From NCBI GenBank assembly GCA_050157065.1, contig CP189573.1: a DNA stretch of 64,000 nt. One strand, written 5' to 3'. A program made the position numbers and the translations under genes. Positions 57,867 to 64,000 of the stretch are shown here, piece after piece. Each line of letters starts with the position of its first letter. Position 1 is the stretch's first letter. The notes beneath the pieces are model-generated. The model did no database searches. It was not told the origin of the DNA and was given only the letters and a program-made list of their open reading frames with translations. This stretch comes from Avipropionibacterium sp050157065 (GTDB lineage: Bacteria > Actinomycetota > Actinomycetes > Propionibacteriales > Propionibacteriaceae).

Positions 57867-60440
57867 TCAGGTCAGACGGCGCAGGGAGCGGAACGACAAC
57901 GCGCCTCGGACGCGGCGCCACCAGCTGACCGAGGCGCCGAGTGCCCCGGACGCGGCGATGACGTGTCGCCAGTAGACGTCCACCTCGGGTTCGCCGGGCG
58001 GGGTGGCGCCGAAGGTGGCGCGATCGGCGCGGCGGGCCAGTTCGGCGAGCTCCGCGGGCTCGAGTCGCAGGCTCCCGCTCCCCGGCAGGCCGCCAGATCC
58101 AGCACCGTCCACGGGCACAGACCGAGACTCGGGCCCACCTGCGGAGCTCGCCCCCGGGCCCGTTGCAGTTCCGGCACCGGAACCGGCACCGGCACCGACC
58201 AAGGTGGCCACGTTCTCACTCCGCGTGGCCCGCCCACTCGGTTGGCCCCCCAGATCCCGGATCCGGTCGATGACCTCGTCCCAACCACCTTCGATCCGCT
58301 CGGTGGGCGAACCGCGGGTCCGGCGCAGGGCGCGGCGTCGGGCCTTCCAGATGAGCACGACCGCCATCGGGGCCAGCAGCACCAGCAACGGGATCCCGAC
58401 CAGGGCCATGATGCTGAGTACGGCCGCCAGGTCGATCGGCGGCTCCGGCTCCTGCTCCTCCTGACTGTCCTGCGGCGGCGTGCGGTCGGGTGGCAGCCGC
58501 TCGGGGCGGGTCGGCGGCGGTGGCGGGTTCTCCACCTGCGGCCGGGGCCGAGACTGCGACCGGGTGTCGTCGGGCGGCAGCGCCCGCGACTTGTCGGGTG
58601 TCGGGTTGAAGATGACCCAGCCGAGCCCCTCGAACGCGATCTCCACCCACGCGCTCACGTCGTCACCGGTGACCCGACCACTGCTCGGCGGCTGGTAGCC
58701 GTACACCACCCGCGCCGGCATGCCGAGCTCACGGGCCATCAGCGCCATCGCGACCGCGTACTGCTCCTCGTCGCCGACCAGCTGCCCCTCGTGGTCGGTC
58801 ATCAACTGCGTCATCCGGTACGACCCGTGGCCCGGCAGCGACGGCACGTCGTTGGCCAGGCCGCGCGAGTAGTAGCCCTTGCGCAGCTCGGTCTCCAGCC
58901 GGATCGCGGCCTCCCCGTCGGTGCGGGCACCGTTGGTCCACTCCTGCGCCTTGGTGACCAGTTCCTGGGCGACCGGGGTCGCCGGCGGCAGGTCGACCTG
59001 CTCGACGTCGGCCTCGGCGACCACACCGCGTTCGGGCTGCGCGGGGATCACCGCCTCCACCGTGTACGCCTCCTCGCCGGTCAGCCCGGTGCGGGCCACC
59101 CCGGTGCCGGTGGCCCGGTTGTAGAAGAGGTTCTCCGACTGCTCGATCCGCTCCGGCCCGGTGAAGGTCCAGGTCAGCGTCTTGCCCACCGTGGGCAGCC
59201 ACCGACCGCGGTAGTCCTCGATCTCGATGCTGTACGACACCGGCACCCCGGGCGTGGTGTCGGGCACCCGGCTGCCGATCCGCCGGAACTCGCCGCCACC
59301 GGACCCGCCGCTCAGCGAGGTGGCCACGTTCATCGTGTTGCCGTCGTACGCGTCGAGGGTCGCGATCCGGATCGGGGTCCCGGCCGGCAGCCCCTCGACG
59401 GTGAACAGCACATCGGTCCGGTGCTCGGTGAGGTTCGCGCGGTACGACTGCAGCGGCGACGGCCACGCCCGTACGTCCAGCGGTGGCGTCACCACGTCAC
59501 GCAGCACGTGCCGTGGCCCGGCCGGCGACACCAGCGGCGACACCAGCGTCGTCAGCAGAGCGGTCACCAGCAGCACCCCGGTCGCGCCCAGCACCACCCG
59601 CGCGCTGTAACGACGGCGACGCGACAGCAGGGTCTGCCGCTGGTAGTCGCGGCGGTACGCGTTCCACACCAGTGCGACCGCGAAGAAGCCGAGCCCGATC
59701 ACGACCGGCCACCACGCGGTCTGCAGTCCGAACGCGATCCCGGTGGCCATCGCGACCGCCGGTGCGACCCACCCCCAGCTGGGTCGGCCCGACCGGGTCG
59801 CCACGCTGATCCCGATCACCCCGGCCAGCAGCATCGTGATCAGCGGCACCACCAGCAGGTTGTCGGTCAGCCCGAGCGGGGCGTCCATCGTCAGCGACGC
59901 CTTCCACGCCTGCACCGACCCGAACACCAACCCCGACAGGGTTCGTGCGGTCGGCACCACGTGGTACGTGGCCAGCTGCGGCATCGCCAGCGCACTGCCG
60001 AACACCAGGTACGCGACCGCCAGCGCCACCGCGATCACCCAGGTCTGCCAACGCCGGACCACCCCGACCGCGCCGATCCCGACGCCCAGCACCGCGCCAC
60101 CCATCGACGCCACCCACAGCCAACCGGTCGCGTACAGCGGCCAGAACGCGAGTGTCGCCAGGGCGAGCAGCGCCAGCACCGCGACACAGTCGACGACCAG
60201 CCACCGCCACCGGTCGACCCCGGCCTCGGCGTACACCGTCGCCGGACCGCGCAGCTGCGAGGTGCCGCCGAACCAGCTGTGCCAGGTGTGGCCCAGCACC
60301 GACCGGGACCGTTCGACGACCCGGACCGGCCACGACGACTCGGTACGGCCCGCGCCGGACCGCCGCGCCCGCTCCCCCTGCGCCCGCTTCCCCTGCGACC
60401 GGGTGCGGGTCGAGGTCCGCTTCGGGTCCCGTCGGGTCAT
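57867..60440 (-). CDS. TgpA-type transglutaminase-like membrane protein, catalytic residues lost
   Basis: 857 residues. A basic N-terminus precedes six or so membrane helices (residues 50-270), then an exported transglutaminase-like domain (residues 300-620) and a further helix with a cytoplasmic C-terminus (LAAVLSIMALVGIPLLVLLA). The catalytic triad has gone: in the motif G-x-C-E-x-Y the Cys is Glu558 (VGDEEQYA), in D-x-H-A-W the His is Ser596 (DDVSAWVE), and in the final DPT the Asp is Asn612 (FNPTP). Overlaps the DUF58 gene by four bases. The fold probably acts as a binding or scaffold module for the cell envelope. Confidence 0.9.
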   Translation of the reverse strand: MTRRDPKRTSTRTRSQGKRAQGERARRSGAGRTESSWPVRVVERSRSVLGHTWHSWFGGTSQLRGPATVYAEAGVDRWRWLVVDCVAVLALLALATLAFWPLYATGWLWVASMGGAVLGVGIGAVGVVRRWQTWVIAVALAVAYLVFGSALAMPQLATYHVVPTARTLSGLVFGSVQAWKASLTMDAPLGLTDNLLVVPLITMLLAGVIGISVATRSGRPSWGWVAPAVAMATGIAFGLQTAWWPVVIGLGFFAVALVWNAYRRDYQRQTLLSRRRRYSARVVLGATGVLLVTALLTTLVSPLVSPAGPRHVLRDVVTPPLDVRAWPSPLQSYRANLTEHRTDVLFTVEGLPAGTPIRIATLDAYDGNTMNVATSLSGGSGGGEFRRIGSRVPDTTPGVPVSYSIEIEDYRGRWLPTVGKTLTWTFTGPERIEQSENLFYNRATGTGVARTGLTGEEAYTVEAVIPAQPERGVVAEADVEQVDLPPATPVAQELVTKAQEWTNGARTDGEAAIRLETELRKGYYSRGLANDVPSLPGHGSYRMTQLMTDHEGQLVGDEEQYAVAMALMARELGMPARVVYGYQPPSSGRVTGDDVSAWVEIAFEGLGWVIFNPTPDKSRALPPDDTRSQSRPRPQVENPPPPPTRPERLPPDRTPPQDSQEEQEPEPPIDLAAVLSIMALVGIPLLVLLAPMAVVLIWKARRRALRRTRGSPTERIEGGWDEVIDRIRDLGGQPSGRATRSENVATLVGAGAGSGAGTATGPGASSAGGPESRSVPVDGAGSGGLPGSGSLRLEPAELAELARRADRATFGATPPGEPEVDVYWRHVIAASGALGASVSWWRRVRGALSFRSLRRLT

Positions 60441-61744
60441 CGGGCGGCCCGCCGCACTGCCCGGGGCAGGTCCTCGAGCCGGCCGATGGTGGCGACGCTG
60501 ACCGCGCCGATCGTCCGGACCGCCAGTTCGGCGCCGGTGCTCACCTGCACCACCAGCACCCGGACGTCGGAGCCGAAGGTCGCGCCGGCCTGGCGCAGCG
60601 TGGTCAGGTCGGGCTGGGAGCCGGTGACCAGCGACACCACCGAGGCGTTCGGCTCGGTCTGGTGGAGGGTGCGGGCCAACGGCGCGATCCCGCCGGGCCC
60701 GCCGGCCCGGATGCTGCACATCTCGTCGAGCACCCGCCGCGGGCCGACGGCGCGCAACCGACCGGCCGAGGTGAAGACGCCGACCTCGTTCTCGTCCCGC
60801 AAGGCCTGGACCGACAGCGATCCCGCGACCGACACCGCCAACTCGAACTCGTCGGGGTCGAGGTAGGAGGCGATCTCGAGGTCGAGCCCGATCACCACGT
60901 GCGAGCGGCGGGTCTCCTCGAACTGCCGGACCATCAGCGTGCCGGTCCGCGCCGACGACCGCCAGTGGACGTAGCGGCGGTCGTCACCGGCCACGTACTC
61001 CCGCAGGGCGTGGAACGACACGTCGGAGTTGGTGAGCTCGGAGGTGGTGTGGCCCTCCAGGTCCCTGATGAACCCACCCACCCGGCCGGGGATCGGCACG
61101 GTCCGAGGATGGACGTACAGCTCGATCGCGCCGGTCCAGCGGATCTCCCGGCCGAGCAGGCCGAACGGGTCACCCCGGACACTGCGTGCCGGACCGATCG
61201 TGATCACCGTACGGCGCGACGTCGGCACCGCGAACACCTCGTCGTGGGAGGCGTTCCCGGCCAGCGACGGCAACCCGAAGCTGGCCGTCCGGCGACCCAC
61301 CGGCAGCTCGATCCGGGCGGGGAAGAGTCGGCGGGCGGAGGTGTTGACCACCGTCAGGTCGCCGAGTGCCCGCTCCCCGACCACCACGTGCGCCCGCTGC
61401 AGCCGCAGCGTCACCTGGTAGGTCTGCCGACCGACGGTGAACCCGACCGCGCACAACAGCACGACCGCCGCGGCGATCGCGATCAACCGCAGCTCCCACC
61501 AACCCAGCACCAGACCGGCCACCCCGGACACGACGGCCACCGCGAGCAGCCCCCACCCGGCCGCCTGCATCCCGATCAGTCCTCCGACGCGGCGGACCGT
61601 CCGGACCGCCGTGGTCAGCCGACCCGGCGCCGTCGCCGTCCGAGGGCGGTCGCCCGAGCCGGTGGTGGAGGTCGTCGGCACGCCGGTGGACGTGACGCTG
61701 CGACCACCGGTCCCGGTGGTGGTGGGGGCCGCGGTCACCGTCAT
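60437..61744 (-). CDS. DUF58-domain protein
   Basis: 435 residues from the ATG at 61744, overlapping the moxR stop (ATGA). A Thr-rich N-terminus and two membrane helices (residues 55-100) precede a von Willebrand-like domain with the DUF58 signature (YVAGDDRRYVHWRSSARTG, LMVRQFEETRRS). DUF58 proteins work with MoxR ATPases, likely in assembling or inserting envelope proteins. Confidence 0.92.
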   Translation of the reverse strand: MTVTAAPTTTGTGGRSVTSTGVPTTSTTGSGDRPRTATAPGRLTTAVRTVRRVGGLIGMQAAGWGLLAVAVVSGVAGLVLGWWELRLIAIAAAVVLLCAVGFTVGRQTYQVTLRLQRAHVVVGERALGDLTVVNTSARRLFPARIELPVGRRTASFGLPSLAGNASHDEVFAVPTSRRTVITIGPARSVRGDPFGLLGREIRWTGAIELYVHPRTVPIPGRVGGFIRDLEGHTTSELTNSDVSFHALREYVAGDDRRYVHWRSSARTGTLMVRQFEETRRSHVVIGLDLEIASYLDPDEFELAVSVAGSLSVQALRDENEVGVFTSAGRLRAVGPRRVLDEMCSIRAGGPGGIAPLARTLHQTEPNASVVSLVTGSQPDLTTLRQAGATFGSDVRVLVVQVSTGAELAVRTIGAVSVATIGRLEDLPRAVRRAAR

Positions 61745-62712
61745 GCGGCGCCACTCCTGGCGGGCGGGCTCACCGTCGCCAGCACCCGGTCCATCACGTC
61801 GGCGCCGGTGACCCCGTCGAACTCCGACTCCGGGTCGAGGATCAGCCGGTGGGTCAGGCACGCCGGCGCGAGCCGCTTCACGTCGTCGGGGGTGACGTAC
61901 TCGCGGCCCTGCGAGGCCGCCCACACCTTGCCGGCCCGGACCAGGGCCAGGCAGCCGCGCATGCTGACGCCGAGCCGCAGGTCGGCGGTCTGCCGGGTCT
62001 CCTCGGCGATCCGGGTGATGTAGTCGAGTACGGAACGGTCGACGTGGGCGCCGGCGGCCAGTCGGGCCATGTCGGCCACCGCCTGGGTGGTGATCACCGG
62101 GGTCAGCGCACCCGACTGCGGGCGCGACCCGCCGGTCTCGAGCACCCGGATCGTGTTGTCCCGGTCGGGGTAGCCGAGCGACGTCTTCATCAGGAACCGG
62201 TCGAGCTGGGCCTCCGGCAGCCGGTACGTGCCGGCCTGTTCGATCGGGTTCTGGGTGGCGATCACCATGAACGGGTTGCCCACCGGGTACGGCTTGCCGT
62301 CGACGGTGACCCGTGACTCCTCCATCACCTCGAGCAGCGCCGACTGTGTCTTCGGCGAGGCCCGGTTGATCTCGTCGGCCAGCACGATGGAGGCGAAGAT
62401 CGGCCCCTTGTGGAACTCGAACTCGCCCGACTTCTGGTCGTAGATCGTGACGCCGGTGACGTCACTGGGCAGCAGGTCGGGGGTGAACTGGATCCGCGAG
62501 TGGGTGCCCTGCACGGTCTGCGCCAGGCCACGCGCCAACGTCGTCTTGCCGGTCCCCGGGACGTCCTCGAGCAACAGGTGGCCCTCAGCCAGCAGGCAGG
62601 TGACGGCCAACCGGATCGGGTGCTCCTTGCCCAGGATCACCTGCTCCACGTTGTTCACCACCGCCCCGAACGCGTTGGCGAACCACTCGGCCTGCTCCGT
62701 TGTCATCGTCAT
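61741..62712 (-). CDS. MoxR-family AAA+ ATPase
   Basis: 323 residues; the ATG at 62712 is preferred because GGGGGA lies eight bases upstream (TTG at 62718 and ATG at 62706 are alternatives). Walker A VPGTGKTTLARGLA, Walker B VLADEINRASPKTQ, sensor ATQNPIEQAGTYRLPEAQ. MoxR proteins act as chaperones for neighbouring DUF58/VWA partners. Follows the fibronectin protein by 16 bases and is coupled to the DUF58 gene. Confidence 0.95.
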   Translation of the reverse strand: MTMTTEQAEWFANAFGAVVNNVEQVILGKEHPIRLAVTCLLAEGHLLLEDVPGTGKTTLARGLAQTVQGTHSRIQFTPDLLPSDVTGVTIYDQKSGEFEFHKGPIFASIVLADEINRASPKTQSALLEVMEESRVTVDGKPYPVGNPFMVIATQNPIEQAGTYRLPEAQLDRFLMKTSLGYPDRDNTIRVLETGGSRPQSGALTPVITTQAVADMARLAAGAHVDRSVLDYITRIAEETRQTADLRLGVSMRGCLALVRAGKVWAASQGREYVTPDDVKRLAPACLTHRLILDPESEFDGVTGADVMDRVLATVSPPARSGAA

Positions 62713-62728
62713 GATCAAGTTCCCCCTG

Positions 62729-64000
62729 CTACGTGGGCCAGTCGGTGCGTTCGGGCGAGGTCACCGAGACGCCACCGCCGACACAGTCCATCCGGTACGT
62801 GATGTTCTGACCCAGGCCCACCACGTAGAAGCGTGTGTTGCCATTGTTGTCGGTCCTGCCCGACGCACTGCGGTTGCCGAAGTGGGTGGTGCAGGTGACG
62901 GTGGTGTTGGGCGGGAAGTTCTTGACGTCGGCGTACGCCTCGTAGCACCGCTTCAACGGACAGGTGTCCGGCTGCGGGTTCAGCAGCGGCCCGTCGTCGG
63001 TGTAGGCCGAGGCCGCACTCGTCTTCGCCGACCGGCTGTTCACCGCGGAGTAGTCACCCTCACTGTTGCGGACCCGCACCTCGACCTTGTGCGTCTGGCT
63101 CGGCCCGTCGCCGAGGGTGATGGTGTCGTTGAGCGGCTTGCTCTGCCAACTGCCCCCGTTGACCCGGATCTGCAGCAGCGTGACCTTGCGACCGTTGGAG
63201 GTGGACGGCGACGACCAGCTGAACGTGCGCCGGATCCCGCTGCCCGTGGGTTGGCCCATCGACGGCCGGGCCGGCGGCTTGTAGGCCACCACCCCCTGGG
63301 CCGGGGAGGCCGTCCACGCGCTGCACTTGTTGCCGGCGCCGTCGCTGCGGCAGGCCCGGATCCGCACCGTGTAGGTCTGGCCTGCCGTACCCTTCACCAC
63401 CCCGCCCGACGGGTAGGCCCGGGCCGCGCCCTTGTTCAACGAGTACTGGTACGTCGGCGTCGACTGGCCGTCATCGGCACCGGGCCGGTAGCCCATCTGC
63501 AACCGCTCGTTGGGCTCGGCCGCCAGCGTCACGGAGCGGGGTGCCGGCGGTGCGGAGTACACCACGACCTTGATCGCCCTGCTGGCCGCCGACACCCCGG
63601 CCTTGTTCTGTGCCTTGATCCGGACGGTGTACGTGGTGTTGCTCGGCACCTGCATGGTGTGGGTGATCCGCGAGGTCTGGCCCGGCTTGGGGACGTACTC
63701 GGTGGTGCTGGAGTTCGCGGTGATCAGGTACTTGGTGATCGGCGCACCGTTGGTGTTGGCCGGCGGGTCCCAGGTCAGCTTGAGCTGTCGCCCGGTCCGT
63801 GCGGCACTGTCCTCGGCCGAGATGAGCGAGGGTGCCGACGGCTTGCCGGCCGGGGTCTCGGGCTGCGAACGGGGCGAGAAGTCGCTCGGCTCCGGCGCCT
63901 TGTTCCGGGCCCGAACCCGGAAGGTGTACGCCGACCCGTTCGTCAGCCCACTCCAGGTGTAGGAGGTCACCGCCCCGACGGTGCGCCGTTCGAGGCCGTT
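62729..64000 (-). CDS. Fibronectin type III repeat protein (partial, N-terminus beyond the window)
   Basis: 423 residues are visible and the frame stays open to the right edge. At least three FN3 repeats can be traced (KLTWDPPANTNGAPITKYLI, TYTVRIKAQNKAG; SVTLAAEPNERLQMGYRPG; RRTFSWSSPSTSNGRKVTLL), with the edge of another at the window end. A Cys-containing C-terminal module (DTCPLKRCYEAYADVKN, TVTCTTHFGN) closes the protein. Proteins of this kind precede moxR-DUF58-tgpA in many actinobacteria and are exported or surface-bound, with long repeat arrays. First gene of the envelope cluster in view. Confidence 0.9.
   Translation of the reverse strand, partial: NGLERRTVGAVTSYTWSGLTNGSAYTFRVRARNKAPEPSDFSPRSQPETPAGKPSAPSLISAEDSAARTGRQLKLTWDPPANTNGAPITKYLITANSSTTEYVPKPGQTSRITHTMQVPSNTTYTVRIKAQNKAGVSAASRAIKVVVYSAPPAPRSVTLAAEPNERLQMGYRPGADDGQSTPTYQYSLNKGAARAYPSGGVVKGTAGQTYTVRIRACRSDGAGNKCSAWTASPAQGVVAYKPPARPSMGQPTGSGIRRTFSWSSPSTSNGRKVTLLQIRVNGGSWQSKPLNDTITLGDGPSQTHKVEVRVRNSEGDYSAVNSRSAKTSAASAYTDDGPLLNPQPDTCPLKRCYEAYADVKNFPPNTTVTCTTHFGNRSASGRTDNNGNTRFYVVGLGQNITYRMDCVGGGVSVTSPERTDWPT

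Noticed and set aside
57702..60866. A 1054-codon open frame on the plus strand
   Set aside because: It is antisense to the well-supported TgpA and RDD-FHA genes and arises from high-GC codon bias; its composition is Arg/His/Pro-rich and matches nothing.

Overview
The window is 64 kb of high-GC, densely coded DNA from an actinomycete. The evidence is the dnaK-grpE-dnaJ-hspR order with HAIR operators, a short dCTP deaminase of the bifunctional actinobacterial kind, a Ski2-like helicase with a DUF3516-type C-terminus, many leaderless genes with a TANNNT box 6-8 bases before the start codon, and a narGHJI-narK operon of actinobacterial layout. A Propionibacteriales-like host is a reasonable inference, but nothing here proves the genus. 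No rRNA, tRNA, CRISPR array, integrase or intact IS element was seen.

Layout. 1-410: tail of a NarL/LuxR-type response regulator. 462-1712: Tat-exported putative glycosidase with its own promoter and a LacI-type operator. 1764-6400: heat-shock operon dnaK-grpE-dnaJ-hspR read leftward, with three HAIR (HspR) boxes upstream. 6472-12639: DUF3516 helicase, a membrane-anchored cutinase that overlaps it tail to tail, an AbiEi/DUF559 protein flanked by a dispersed intergenic repeat, and a class V aminotransferase-like protein closed by a perfect terminator. 12707-22284: anaerobic nitrate respiration (narG-H-J-I, narK) followed by a tandem universal stress protein and a DoxX protein. 22385-26146: Bcr/CflA-type exporter, a family A DNA polymerase-like protein and an alpha/beta hydrolase. 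26251-30286: four-gene glycine betaine/choline-type ABC importer. 30422-34731: RNase HI fused to an NTF2-like domain, a TauE/SafE permease and an EtfD-like membrane Fe-S oxidoreductase. 35053-38353: two SDRs, a hemerythrin-like protein and a quinone oxidoreductase.

38481-51483 is a carbohydrate region. It has three large putative glycosidases of poorly characterised families, a GT1-type glycosyltransferase, an MFS carrier, an LplB-type sugar permease, the decayed 3' end of an LplC-type permease and a perfect LacI-family operator. Embedded in it (40451-42162) is an operon for a ribbon-helix-helix (HicB-antitoxin-like) protein, a DUF4097 beta-repeat protein and a 52-residue basic peptide. Its promoter lies in seven helically phased 11-bp repeats. 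51506-54440 holds dcd, a repeat-rich intergenic region and an AI-2E-family transporter. 54441-64000 is a leftward cell-envelope cluster: a fibronectin type III protein, MoxR ATPase, DUF58, TgpA-type transglutaminase-like protein, RDD-FHA protein and DUF2207 protein. The TgpA-like protein has lost all three catalytic residues.

How the genes work together. The nar block moves nitrate in (NarK), reduces it at the membrane (NarGHI) and matures the enzyme (NarJ). The EtfD-like protein probably links acyl-CoA dehydrogenation to the quinone pool. The heat-shock block is a closed loop, since HspR, the last gene, represses the promoter upstream of dnaK. The carbohydrate genes look like a catabolic locus that has lost part of its transporter. 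The most unusual items are the 11-bp phased operator array of the RHH/DUF4097 operon, the catalytically dead TgpA homologue, the lplC remnant, and several dispersed or tandem repeats.
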